In this document: positions 22,433 to 34,009 of the stretch, piece after piece
Position numbering within the stretch: position 1 is the first letter of the stretch
How the letters are laid out: every line of letters begins with the position of its first letter
DNA from: Tolypeutes matacus
Lineage: Eukaryota; Chordata; Mammalia; Cingulata; Chlamyphoridae
Direction: 5' to 3'
Length of the DNA: 64,000 nucleotides
NCBI GenBank assembly: GCA_026826555.1
Contig: JAKSZT010018048.1
Location: 711,222-775,221, forward strand
Made by a program: the position numbers and the translations under genes
The notes under the pieces: model-generated
Database searches by the model: none
The model's input: only the letters and a program-made list of their open reading frames with translations
What the model was told of the DNA's origin: nothing

Positions 22433-25192
22433 CTTTGAAAGCCCATCGCATTTCTAAAATACAGTAGTAGTGGTATGATTAGAATTTGTATTAATTAATT
22501 GTTTTGGTGATCTCAAACTATTAATACAAAATGAAACAGCATAGATTAAGATAAAGCTGCTTATAAATAATGAAGTAGCCATTTTTTTACCAAGACGATC
22601 AGATATGTTATCAATAATTTGGCAATAAAGATTGTCATATAATAACAAGAAGAACAAAAAACTATTGAATGAACCATTTTTGAAGGTTCTGAAGGTTAGT
22701 CTAAAAGTGACACTTTCCTGCCTTCTAGAGGAAGGAAACCTTGAAGAGGTTTTCTATGTTACAGGTAATTACATTTGTCCTGATAAAAAAAGGGAGCCAG
22801 GAAACAAGAATTGGGCATGTGGGGACACAGCAAGTGTTCAATTAGCAGTGAGAAATTGAGAGAATAGTATAAGCACTTCATATGACAAGGACATTCCATG
22901 GTTTTAAGTCTTCAAGGAAAGTAAAAAAAAATTAAGCAAGCCCTGGAGAATATGTGTGTTCTTTAGGGTTTAGTAAGTGCTTAGGATAGGAGGCTGCAAA
23001 TCTTCCTGTGGGAGGCACAAAACCCATGCTACTTGGTTACTACTTATAGTAACAATGAAGACAAGGAAGGTTAGCAAGGCGTTAGGTGTGAGTACAACAT
23101 CCATGAACACATCTGTCATCTATAATCCACACATTTTGCAAATGTGAGGAACATGATCTCATTATATAGCAGCTTATTGAAATTATGAAATATGTTCAGG
23201 TTTATTGGTAAACATAGCAGTTATTTACACAAAACAGAAGAGTTAACACACTTCATCTTAGTCACTTGATGATGTTATTAAATAATAAATATTGACTCTT
23301 ACAAATAATATCTACTTCTCTTAAGTTCAAAGAAAGATATTAATGTCATTACTCCTGTTTTCTAGAACTATGAAGATTGTGTAGAGAAATTAATTAATAC
23401 ATGTAACAATCAATAACTTCAACACATTTCTTTGGCAAATTTTTGTCACTGATTTATTTTAATAATAATGATAAAAAAATCTCTTATAGTTTAAAATTCA
23501 AAGAGTACAAATGGAAATGAAAAGCGAAGTAAGAGTACATCTTCCCCAGTAACTGGCTCAAAGAATGTGGTTTAAGGATTGTGTTAAGATTTCTAGAGAT
23601 CTTCTATTTGAATTATTTTACAAATATTAAATTAATGAGGAAGGCATTATTGAGGATATTTCCTGGAGAATTTTGTCTGGAATTTTCAATTACATCATGT
23701 ACTACATCTAAGATGATCTTAAGTATTTTATAACCAAAACGGAGGATGTTGTAAGAAATATACTTAAGTTCCACCAATTTTAAGTTGTATGAGATCATTT
23801 AAAAATATTGCAAAGCAAGCACCGATGGAAGTCAGAAAATTATTCCTTAGAGCTGACGTCATTAACAGCTGTGTATATATAATGTTTTAGATCTTAGTGC
23901 CTTTCCAGAATTATTTCAGAAAATGATGACCCTCACATTAGGGATAAGAGGGAAACATGAGTGAAGTTTGTGAAGAATAAGAGAAGACAGGGGGTCAGAG
24001 AGAGTAGATTAAATGAGAGCAGAAGGAAGAAAAGGAAAAAGAAGGGAGATAGGGAGGAAGAGAAGGTAAAAGAGCAGAATACGAAAGTAAGGAAGATGGA
24101 ATGTACTAAGAATGCACTGAAGAACTGACTCCTGAGAAATGAGACCTTAGATCCACATGTACCTCTAATGAAATGAGTGACTGTAATAATATAGAGAACA
24201 ATCTTGGGAGAGCAGAGATGTGGCCCCAGTGGAGGAAATCCTTGTAGTATTATTCAGTGTTGACAGAGCTTCAAAAAGCTGGAAATAGGATGCATTTGAA
24301 ATTCTGATGAGGATGGTATTGGAAGGAGATGATTAGATGCTGACATGAATCAGATTATTAAATTTCAAAAAAATACTTAGATTGATAAAAAGTAGAGAAT
24401 TTGGAAAGGGCAAATGAATAAAGATAGGAAAAAACAAATTATTAAATTAATGAATCAGCATTTCAAAAATGAACCTCTTGAACAGAGGAAGCTGAATTTA
24501 TGAAAATTCAAAGAGTGCATGGAGGTGGATGACATAGTTTGGAATTTAATAAGAAACATTGATATCAATGACCAGGGAAGAAAAGGATTATTGGGCATTC
24601 AAATTAGCCTTAGATATGGACTGTTGCATGTACCCTAAGACTGCAGATAAGAAGGGTGTAAATACATAGGAATTGTATTATATTGAGACTCTTTTACAGT
24701 AGAATCTATTAGGATTTTTAAATGGATATAAAAGTATGTAAATATAGTTAAGCTGCTAGTGAAACAAATATTTTACATTTCTATATTGGCTAAAATATAG
24801 ATTATAATAGATTGTCCTTAATGGAAGTCATCACATACTGTTGGGAAAGGCTGGAAAATATAAAAATATAGAGCAATAAGGATAAAGGTTTTGAATAATT
24901 CTACCTTTCCTCATAGTACTTGATACGTAGGAAATAAATGGAGTGATGTTTCAGCGCTAGAACACTGTGATTGAAAGGTTCCTGAAGTACTTGGAAGATG
25001 GGATGTAGCCATAAAAATGAATGGTAAACCTTAGAAAGGGGTGTAACAGTGAAACTCAGGATGGGGAGTACTAGAGGAGGAAATGCATCATTTGTCTGTT
25101 CACTATGCCATACGAACAGACAAATGTGGCCTTTCCACTTACATTGTCATTGTTTTCTAAGTTTACTTGATGTTCCAGTGACCTAGTTGTTG
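22433..25192. other. Unassigned DNA, with a purine-rich patch
   Basis: About 2.7 kb without an identifiable gene or repeat. Positions 23,985-24,105 are strongly purine-rich on the plus strand (GA-rich with AAGGAAGAAAAGG-type words). The open frames of 60-75 codons at 22,632 and 23,613 have no family features. Confidence 0.45.
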
Positions 25193-25222
25193 GTTTTTTT
25201 TTTTTTTTTTTTGTTTTTTTTT
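25193..25222. repeat. Poly-T tract
   Basis: Thirty bases, nearly all T, broken by a single G. It might be the tail of a lost antisense retroelement, but nothing adjacent is recognisable. Confidence 0.8.
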
Positions 25223-25416
25223 GTAATTTTGTGTATATTACTTCTCAATTTGTAAATACAATTAAAATTACAGTATATAATATATGATTAAGTGAAGTAC
25301 ATAGGATATTATAAATAAATAAATTTTGTGCTAATATCATTCATTGGTCCATTATGGTATCTAGGCTAAGGAATGATCAAAATGAAGACATAAAGGATCT
25401 AATAAAATGTCTAAGA

Positions 25417-25417
<1 letters not shown>

Positions 25418-25454
<37 letters not shown>
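25418..25454. repeat. (GA)n microsatellite
   Basis: About 18 GA units. The Leu/Ser repeat in the antisense open frame at 25,411-25,638 is only this repeat translated. Confidence 0.95.
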
Positions 25455-25457
<3 letters not shown>

Positions 25458-26117
25458 AAGAATCAAATGTGAAAATAAAAATAGTACATGTTAATAATTG
25501 CAATGAAGAGATATATGTAGCCAGCATAAATGTGATCTCAGAGAGAGAAATTCCTTGATTTGACTTCCAAATGAAATGAGAAGCAAAGAGATAGCACTGT
25601 ATAGTAGAGATAAAATAACTTTTATACCTGGAGGTCACATAATGGATTCAACTGCTAATAAATAGAAAGACTTTGATATGAGTAGCTTTCTATTACTATT
25701 CAGATTCTCTTAGATCATGAACTAATGATAAATGTTAACATTTGGAGGATATTTATAAAAAGTTTAGTGTATAAAAATTAGCTATATGAACTTAACAAAT
25801 CCTACAGGTAAAACTTTGAACTCCAGTATACATATTTTACAACTAAGTGATAGAAATTTGTGTAAATATAAGCACGAGATTTTGAAGATTTCATTTTAAT
25901 GCTAACACTTTTAAAAATAAGGTTTGAAGCAGGGAGACTAATGAAGGATGAGGCAATATTATGTTATGTTTTACTAACAAACAATACAGAGAAGAAATTG
26001 GATAAACATGAGCCTATAAAGATACTTAAGCTAATTGCTTTCCTCCTGCTCACTTTCCAAATTTTTTAGGGATTATTTGCCTTTGGTTCTCCAAATCCAC
26101 AGCAAATTACCCTAAAA

Positions 26118-27046
26118 ATGCCAAACTCTACCACGGAGACTGAATTCCTGCTCACAAGATTTTCTGACGTGTGGGAGTACAGAGTCTTACATGTCATGCT
26201 ATTCCTACCGAGGTACTTGGGAACGCAGGTGGGGAACTTTCTCATTGTCATAGTAACCACCCTCAACCAGAATCTTCATACCTCCATGTATTTATTCCTT
26301 AGGAATCTGTTTGTGTTGGACCTGTGCTACATTTCTGTGTGCTACATTTCTGTCACTGTTCCCAAAGCATGTGTCATTTTCCTGCTGACAACAGGGCAAT
26401 CACCATGGTGGGATTTGCAGCTCAGGTCTTCCTCGTGGTTTTCTTTGCTTATGCTGAACTGCTGTTCCTCACCATCATTGCCTTTGACCACAATGTGGCC
26501 ATCTGCCAGCCCCTCCACTATCCTGTGAAAATGAATCCTGTGTTCTGTGCCCAGGTGACACTGGCCACCTTACTCAGTGCTGTGGTCTATGCAGGGTTCT
26601 ACACTGGAAGTACATTCTGGCTACCTTTCTATCAATCCAATGTGGTCCATCATTTTTTTTGTTATGTCCCCTCTCTGCTAAAGCTCTCTTGTTCAGAGAT
26701 CTTAATCAATGAAATTTTAATTTTTGTCTCTGCAGTAGTGCTTGCTGGTAGCTGTTTTACCTTCATCATCAGATCTTATATTCACATATTTTTCACTGTG
26801 CTCAAGTTTCCAACTAATGTAGAACAAGGAAAGGTCTTTTCCATTTATGCCCCTCACATCATTGTTGTGACCATCTTTATTAGTTCAGGTGCTGCTATAT
26901 ATATATGAAGCCAAACCCCAACTCACCCACAAGTCAGGACTTGATCACTTCTGTGTTTTATTCTAGTCCTTCCTTTTTTGAATCCTATAATCTATAGTCT
27001 TAGAAACAAGCAGATAAAGGAGGCTCTAAGGAGAATTATAGGCAAA
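26118..27046 (+). pseudogene. Olfactory receptor pseudogene, OR14-like, near full length
   Basis: Olfactory receptors are seven-helix GPCRs of about 310 residues encoded in one exon. The ATG at 26,118 starts the typical N-terminus (Met-Pro-Asn-Ser-Thr-Thr-x-Thr-Glu-Phe-Leu-Leu), closely like human OR14-family proteins, followed by the GN of TM1 and the 'PMY'-equivalent region. A 15-bp duplication in TM3 repeats Cys-Tyr-Ile-Ser-Val. A one-base deletion near 26,390 moves the frame. The second frame carries 'FLVVFF', then Asp-His-Asn in place of the DRY motif, and TM4 to TM6. A (TA)n run at 26,896-26,906 causes a second shift with TGA at 26,906. A 2-base loss near 26,963, compared with the fragment at 15.5 kb, is a third. 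The [13 protein letters not shown] TM7 motif is still legible in pieces. A 'tttttag' acceptor-like site lies at 26,062-26,070. Confidence 0.85.
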
Positions 27047-27624
27047 AAGATTTATATTGGAAAATGACAGGATAATTAATTTATGACTTTCCCACTTTAA
27101 TAAGGTGAGTTGAAAATGCCTCAAAGTTAAACTTCTTGCCTTTTTCCAACTTTAATGGACAGGACTTGAATTTTCAGAGACAGTCATTGTATTATATGTC
27201 TGCATAGTAACAACATAATTATATTATATTTAGAGATTTCTCCTTCAAAAACTAAACCTTCTAGGATACCTGAAATATCACTGCATAAGTCTTGTCTTTT
27301 GCAAATTACTACTGTTTCAATTGATTTTCCTTTAAAGTTATAGTATTCTAGAAAATATAAACTATACAAAACTTCATGAGTGGTTTTGTGTACTTATAAG
27401 AGTCAAAGATAATCATTCATTCCTCATCTGGTTAAAATGATTCTAAATATATATTAACATCTGAAATCTGGGCATAAAATTAAATTAAAGTTTTTTCCTT
27501 AATAAACGGTAAGCTTCTGAAAACATGTCATTGGTAATTATGAACGAAGATAACTCTTCCTGTATTTCATAATGTGGAAGAAGAAATTTTAAATAAGAAT
27601 TACTTTTGTTCAAAAGAATCATGC
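27047..27624. other. OR 3' flank and unassigned DNA
   Basis: Up to about 27,260 the sequence is alignable with 15,690-15,840 downstream of the OR fragment, which shows that the duplicated unit extends past the coding region. The rest holds nothing that I recognise. Confidence 0.5.
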
Positions 27625-27945
27625 ACATGATTCACCAACACACCACACTGGTGGAATATTTGTTATAGATTATGAGATAATATCATCAGACTATTACCAC
27701 CAACCATAGTCCATAGAGTACATTTGGCACGCTTTTTTCATACACCCCCCTTATCAACACAGTATATCTTTGACATTGATACAAGAATATTACAGTATTG
27801 CTGTTAACCACAGTCCATAGGTCAAACCAATTGTATTTTTCCCATGTTTCTCCACATTTCCACCCTGCCATAGTGATGTACATCCACTCTAGGTCACAGA
27901 AGGATACTCTTGCATCTGTACCACCAATCACAGCAAAAAAAAATT
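27625..27945 (-). mobile_element. L1 3'UTR fragment, antisense (second 3'UTR type)
   Basis: It matches 32,680-32,990 inside the antisense L1 over its whole length: 'aacacaccacactggtggaata', 'gattatgagataatatcatc', 'ttaaccacagtccat' and 'ccacattt' blocks. It is a different 3'UTR type from the 'ctaaagctcc' type. Confidence 0.65.
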
Positions 27946-27974
27946 TTTTTACAAAGTTGTAAATCACCGGTATG

Positions 27975-28432
27975 TTTAGACAGTTTAAGATCAGACCTAA
28001 TAGACTTATTATCATTCCATTATAGACCTATTACTTTAGCAATGGAAGAACTCTTATCACTGATATTAAGGCAGTGGCCACCAGAGGTTCTGAGGGATGG
28101 GAGAGGGAAGAATAGGTGTAACATAGGGGCATTTTTGAGACATTGGAGCTGTTCTGTATGACATTGCAGTGGCGGATATAGGTCATTATATATTTTTTCA
28201 TAACCTACAAAATTGTACAGGACAGAGTGTAAACTCTAATGCAAACTGTAGTCCATGGTTAGTGAAAATGCTTCAATATGGGTTCATCAATTGTAACAAA
28301 CGTACCACACTAATGAAAGATGTGCGAAATTGTGGAGGGAGTGGGAATGGGGCATATGGGAATCCCTTATATTTTTAATTTAACATTTATGTAATCTAAA
28401 GCTTCTTTAAAAATAAAAAATAATTTTAAAAA
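27975..28432 (+). mobile_element. L1 3'-end copy, sense
   Basis: It contains 'tattactttagcaatggaag', 'aggcagtggccaccagaggttctgagggatggg', 'atgacattgcagtggcgg', 'tccatggttagtgaaaatgc' and the end block 'gtaatctaaagcttc' with an A-rich tail. No L1 coding sequence precedes it. Confidence 0.75.
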
Positions 28433-29034
28433 ATCCTCTTTCTTAGCAGGTTTTAAGTTCTCCATAAAAAGAAGGCAAATATGAGGTAAATATTTCCTAT
28501 TTCCACCTTACGACACTTTCAAGTCCACCTCTCAACATGTTAAGATGATGAAATGATGAAATTATGAATTCCTATTGCATATTTTAAATGTGTCTCATAA
28601 TATTAGGGCCTATAACCCATATAGTAACCCTTGAGTTCAGAGCAGCACTCTCTAATGGCTGAGAAATATTTTGCTATATTGGATAAACAACTCTCCAAAA
28701 AATATTTATCTTCACATATAAACACTAAAATGTTACTGTTTTCAGGTTTGTAAATTGGGACCTTGACTGTCACTCATTAAAATAGGCACTGCCTCTTTTG
28801 CTATTTCTAAGACTGCTATTATCATAGAGCACTGATATTTTATTACCATGGAATTATAATATTTGCAAATTATGATATTTTCTGCATTCTTTTATTATAT
28901 ACCATTTGCAGTAAAGTCATATGAAGCATATTCCATCATATATGAATGGACATTTATATATTATCTCTGTTTGTAATTGTAGAATGCATTGTGATTGACA
29001 TGGAAAATTTTAGTTTGTGTAAATACTCCTAGAT
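28433..29034. other. No recognised feature
   Basis: About 600 bp of AT-rich DNA with no gene or repeat that I can name. Confidence 0.4.
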
Positions 29035-29265
29035 ACAAATTAAATAAATAAAAACAATAACAAAATGGTACTCTACAACACAGTGAACACTAATGTAAAT
29101 TATGGGGTATAGTGATAGTATAATTACAATAATATATTTCCCTGAATTATAGCAATGTACCACAGTAATGCAGGTGTTAATAATAGGCTGCTTTATGAGA
29201 ACTCTGCATTGTCTCTATGATTTTCCTGTAAACCTACAACTTATATAATTAAATAAAAAAGAACA
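29035..29265 (+). mobile_element. L1 3'UTR fragment, sense (third 3'UTR type)
   Basis: It shares 'actctacaacacagtgaac', 'attatagcaatgtaccacagtaatgc' and a following A-rich tail with the 3'UTR of the L1 at 54.8-58.5 kb ('gactttacaacacagtgaaccc'). Confidence 0.55.
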
Positions 29266-29469
29266 TTATCAGAAACCAAAAAAGTAATATTATGTAGCAA
29301 GTATATATAAACGATAATATAATGTACAATCCAAGTTGGTGATCAATGCCTTAAAGCAAAAAGTCATCATTTCCTTTAGAATTTAGAGAGCTTATTTTGA
29401 AATTTTTTTGTAAATGAGATGCCATAACATTTGCACACACATAATTGTATAACATTGCAATTCGAAAAT

Positions 29470-29945
29470 TCTCTAGATTGGGGAATGAACAGTGGACTAA
29501 AACAGACTTATTAATATTCTACCATAGACTTATTATTTTTCTAAAAATGAAAGAATTCTTATCATTGATATAAAGGTAATCAACACCAGAGGTTCTGAGG
29601 TCAGGAAGAGGGAAGAATAATATGGGGGCATTTTCAAGACATTGGTATTGTATTGCATGACATTGCAATGATGGGTATAGGCCATTATATATTTTGTCAT
29701 AACTTGGAAAATCATGCATAAAGTGTAATGTAAACTATAATCAATGGTTCGTGGCAATGCTTCAATATGTGTTCATCAATTGTAAGAAATGTAACAAAAT
29801 AATGAAGGATGTTGTTAATGTGGGAAAGTATGGGAGGGGTAAAGAGTGGGGCATATGAGAACTCCTTATATTTTTTATGTAACATTTATGTGATCTAAAG
29901 TACCTATAAAGAATAAACAATAAATGTATTAAAATTTAAAAAGGA
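29470..29945 (+). mobile_element. L1 3'-end copy, sense
   Basis: It begins at 'ctctagattggggaatgaacagtgg' and carries the usual series: 'gttctgaggtcaggaagaggg', 'tgcatgacattgcaatgatgggtatagg', 'caatgcttcaatatgtgttcatcaattg', 'gtgatctaaagtacc' and an A-rich tail at about 29,910. Confidence 0.75.
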
Positions 29946-30199
29946 TCATAAAGTTTAAGATTTGTCTCACTAAAACTGATGGAACAAGTAGAAAGTTAGA
30001 ATTAATACAAGAGTTAAGAATGTAATTTACTAACTTGCTTAAATTAACACTCAGAGAACACTATTCCATAAATGTGCAAAATATATTTTCTTTACAAATA
30101 CACATTGGTAATTTACTAAAATGGACCCTATTCTAGGCCATAAGGATATCTGCATGAAGTTCAAAACCCTGAACCTGTATATAATATGTTCTTTGAACT

Positions 30200-31500
30200 C
30201 AGTTATTAAAGCAAGAAGGTGGTATTGAAATCTCTTAGTAATTTTTCAAATTTCTATGTCTCCTAGTAGTCCTATCAGTTCGATTTATGCCTTTTGTGTT
30301 TTTTTTTAAGATTTTATTTATTTATTTATTCCCCTCCCTGCCCCTTGTTGTTTTGTGCTTGCCGTCTGGTCTCTGTGTGTTCTTCTGTGTCTGCTTGTCT
30401 TCTCTTTAGGTGGCACTGGGAACTTGTCCTAGGACCTTCCAGAGTGGAAAGAGGCTGCTCAGTCTCTGAGCCACTTCAGCTCCCTGGTCCACTGCATCTC
30501 TTATTGTCTCTCCTTTGTGTCTCTTTTTTTTGCATCATCTTGCTGCGCCAGCTTTCCACATAGGCCAGCACTCTATATGGGCCAGCTCGCCATGCAGGCT
30601 AGCTTACTTTTCACCTGGAGATCCCAGGAACCTAACCCTGGACCTCATATATGGTAGATGGAGCCTAATCACTTGAGCCACATCTGCTTCCCAGCTTTGT
30701 GTATTTTGAAGCTCCCCTTTTTTTGTGTGAATTAAATTAAGTGCTTCTATGTCATCTTGATTAATTAACTATTTTATTAATATGAAATAACACCCTTTAT
30801 TCCTGGTCTTTGCTCTAAAGTCTACATTTTCTTTTGTTAATCTAAACACTATGTATTTTAAAAGTTTGTGTTACCGCGCATACCTTTATGTGTTCTTTTA
30901 CATTTAAACCAGTTTGGACTTTTATATTGATGTGAATTTCTTGAAGGCAGCATAGATTTGGGACTCGCTTTATAATCCTATCACAGATTCTCTGTTTTTC
31001 AATTTTGGTGTTTTATTCTTTAAATCCATTGTATGTATTGCTGTTTTAAAATATTAAAATCTATTTGATAGATTTTTTCATTTTCTTATTCCATCTATTC
31101 TTTGTTCTGTCAGTTATATTTTTCTGTCTTTATTTGGACTAAGTATATATTATCTTCTTATTCACTTTTAGCTATATATATATATATATATACACATATT
31201 ATTTTGTAAAGTTGATTTTGAGATTATATTATACATATTTATGTTATCTCAGTCTACTTTCCTTTGATAATATATAATTTTACATATAAGTGAAAAGAAA
31301 AGCTGTCATATTTTTCTTGATATTTTTTAGCACTTCTGGTGCTCTTCATTCCTTTGTGTAGGTCCATATTTATATCCTTATATTTTTTCTTCAAACCTTT
31401 GATTTAACATTTTTATATCATGGATCTTGTGGTGATGAATAAATCCCACTTCGGTGTGACTCAATACTCTTTAATGTATTTTCATTTTTTGAACTCAATT
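30200..31500 (-). mobile_element. Old L1 (ORF2 start into ORF1), antisense
   Basis: The reverse complement of an old L1, running on the plus strand from the ORF2 endonuclease region ('ggtattgaaatctct', 'tgctctaaagtctacattttc', 'ttcttgaaggcagcatag') towards the ORF1/intergenic region ('cttgtggtgatgaat' near 31,430). It is interrupted at 30,300-30,692 by an antisense DAS SINE dimer, after which the L1 resumes. A (TA)n run of about 20 bp lies at 31,173-31,192. Confidence 0.6.
30300..30692 (-). mobile_element. DAS SINE dimer, antisense
   Basis: Reading leftwards from 30,692 there is a tRNA-like head (5' 'gggaagcagatgtggctcaag'), a body with a second, diverged tRNA-like unit, and an A-rich tail (here poly-T followed by 'aagattttatttatttattt' at 30,300-30,330). 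The arrangement equals the sense dimer at 43,965-44,352. Flanks 'cttttgtgt' and 'ctttgtgt' may be a short target duplication. The 89-codon open frame across it is an artefact. Confidence 0.8.
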
Positions 31501-31704
31501 CTATATATGTTTTTTATCTTCTTGGCCAGTCAGAATTCTGCCATCATATTTATCTTTGTTTCTTGACTTGTAATGCAACCTCCCTCACTTTTCCTGGAAG
31601 CTATCTGTTTCCAAAACAAGGGTAGGACTGATGTAAGGTAGACATTTCCATTTCAGAAGAAAGAAGTTGGAAGGAAACCGAGGCCATGTTTCCCAAACAA
31701 GTGA

Positions 31705-31730
31705 AAAGGCGGCGGGGGCGGGGTGGGGGA
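31705..31730. repeat. Short G-rich patch
   Basis: About 25 bases composed almost only of G and C ('ggcggcgggggcggggtgggggagc'-like), unusual for this AT-rich window. No promoter or gene accompanies it. Confidence 0.6.
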
Positions 31731-31739
31731 GCAATGCAA

Positions 31740-32119
31740 CTATGGACTTAAGTAGATTTATGATTATTCTAGCAATAGGAGAACTTTTATCAATGATGTA
31801 AAGACAGTGACTACCAGAGGTTCTGAGGAGAGGGAGAGTGAAGAGTAGGCGTAATATGGGGTAGTTTGTGGACATTGGGATTGTCCTGCATGACATTGCA
31901 ATGATGGATACAGGCCATCATACACTTTGTCAAAACCTGTAAAATTGTGTGGTATAAACTATAAACTATAATGTAAACATATAGTCTATGGTTAATAGCA
32001 ATGCTTCAATATGTGTTCATCATTGTAACAAATGTACCACACTAATGAAAAATGTTGTATTTGTGAGAAAGTGTGGGAGGAGAAGGGGTTGGATATATGG
32101 GAATCCCCTTTATTTTTTT
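31740..32119 (+). mobile_element. L1 3'-end copy, left part (split by antisense L1)
   Basis: The standard 3' block: 'gattattctagcaatagg', 'cagaggttctgaggag', 'tgcatgacattgcaatgatgg', 'caatgcttcaatatgtgttcatc' and 'gggaatccccttta'. It stops at 32,119 and its final part ('gatgtaacatttatgtaatctaaagc') resumes at 36,363, after a complete antisense L1 insertion. Confidence 0.8.
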
Positions 32120-32139
32120 TCATTTTTAAAAAATTTATT

Positions 32140-32760
32140 GAAGTATATCACTCATACATGAACATGCATAAACAATAAGTATATAGCAATAGTTGTGACC
32201 TTATAAAACAAACATACATAACATCATACAGGGCTCTCATACCTCACCCTACTATGAAAACCTTGCATTGTTGTTAAACATTTTTAACTAATGATTACAG
32301 AGCATCTTCAAAATATTACTACTAACCAAAGTGTTTTCCGCCAACCCACCCTATTATTATTATTATTTTATATCATTTATATATGAGCATACATAAACAA
32401 TAAGTGTATAGTAATAGTTGTAAACTTACAAAGCAAACATTTATAACATCATACAAGGGTCCTATACATAAACCTTACACCAACACCTTGCATTGTTGTG
32501 AGACATTTGTTACCAATTATGAAAGAATATTGTTAAACTCTTACTTCTAATTATAGTCCTTATCCTACATTCAGTACATTTTTCCCCCAACCCACCCTAT
32601 GACTACTTTTCAAATATATTTTTTTGACAGAAGTTGTAAACCTACAAAACAATCATGTACAGGTGCAGAATTCCCAAACAACACCCCTCTATCAACACAT
32701 CACACTGTGGTGGAACATCTGCCACAGACTATGAGATAATATCATCTGACCACTAAAAAG
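32140..32760 (-). repeat. Repeated units in L1 3'UTR
   Basis: Two clear imperfect copies of about 215-230 bp begin at 32,145 and 32,365 ('tgaacatgcataaacaataagt', 'aacatcatacagggctctcatac', 'cttgcattgttgt', 'cccaacccaccct'). A more diverged third unit begins near 32,605 ('gttgtaaacctacaaaacaatc', 'acaacacccctctatc'). They lie within the 3'UTR of the antisense L1. Confidence 0.6.
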
Positions 32761-33234
32761 TCCACACAGCATACATAAAGCACACATGCCAAACAATACA
32801 TCTTTGGCATAGATGCAGGAATATTGCATTATTAGTGTTAACCACAGTAATAATCTTGGGTCACTCCAGTTGTATTTTGCCCATGCTTTTCCACATTCCC
32901 ACCACCCTGCAATAGTCATGAACATCTGCTCCAGCTCACAAAGGACATTCTTGTATCTGTACTGTCAACCACAATTCTCATCCACCTCTGGGTTTACTCT
33001 GCTATTCAGTCCCTAGATTATTCTCTAGTTTTTTGTTAATTGGCATTTATAACCCTAGACTACCCTTTTCAGTCACATCCCCATTTATAAACCAGCTGTT
33101 ACTCACTATAAAATGTTACCATCAACTCTGTACATTTCCACACCTTTACAGTAAAGCTAATTAAAACTGCTACATACATTATCAGTAGTCCATCTCAGTC
33201 CTCCTCTTATCTCCTTTAAGAATCCACCACCTAC

Positions 33235-33905
33235 CACTAGGTATTGAAGATGTTTCTCTACATTTTCTTCTAGAAGGTTTATGGTTCTTGCTTTTATATT
33301 TTGGTTTTTTATTCATTCTGGGTTAATTATTGTATAAAGTATGAGAAAGGAGTCCTCTTTCCTTCTTTTGCAATGGATATCCAGTTTTATCAGCACCATT
33401 TGTTGAATGGACTGTTCTGCCTGAGCTGGGTGGTTTTGACAGGCTAGTCAAAATTCACTTGACCATAGATATGAAGGTCTGTTTCTGAACCATCAATTCA
33501 GTTCTATTGGTGTATGTGTCCATCTTTATGCCAGTACCATGCTGTTTTTGCCACTGTAGCTTGGTAATATGATTTAAAGTCCAGAAATGAGAGTCCCACA
33601 ACTTTGCTTTTCCTTTTTAAGATATTTCTGCTCTTCAGGAACCCTTACCCTTCCAAATAAACTTGATAATCATGTTTTCCATTTATTTAAAAAATGCTCA
33701 TGGAATATTTATCAGGATCACATTGAATCTATATATCAATTTCAGTATAATTGATATCATAATGTTATTTAGTCTTCTACTTTATGAGCATGGAATGTTC
33801 TTCCAATTATTTAGGACTTTTAAAAATTTCTTTTAACAATGAATTGTAGTTTTCTGAATACAAGTGCTTTACATCTTTGGTTAAGTTTATTCCTAAATAT
33901 TTGGG
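33235..33905 (-). pseudogene. L1 ORF2 C-terminal remnant
   Basis: Antisense ORF2 words: 'gcaccatttgttgaatggactg', 'tgccagtaccatgctgtttttg', 'gagcatggaatgttcttcc', 'tggttaagtttattcctaaatatttg'. Only the part encoding the region after the RT active site remains. The boundary with ORF1 sequence is at about 33,910-34,010, so more than 2.5 kb is missing between them. Confidence 0.75.
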
Positions 33906-34009
33906 TTTTATCTGTCATATTTTATTTTCAACACTCTTTTGACACTTTTAGTTACTTTTATTGATATAATCTTCATTTATAGACTCTCTTCCAGTCTTCT
34001 CTCTCCTGT

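Noticed and set aside
23985..24105. Regulatory GAGA-type element
   Set aside because: The patch is purine-rich, but without spacing, conservation or a nearby gene there is no basis for a regulatory call.
26118..26908. Olfactory receptor as a working gene
   Set aside because: Three frame breaks, a changed DRY motif and an internal duplication rule out an intact receptor. Neither of the two overlapping frames covers more than about two thirds of the protein.
31705..31730. CpG island or promoter
   Set aside because: The G-rich patch is about 25 bp, isolated, and has no gene next to it.
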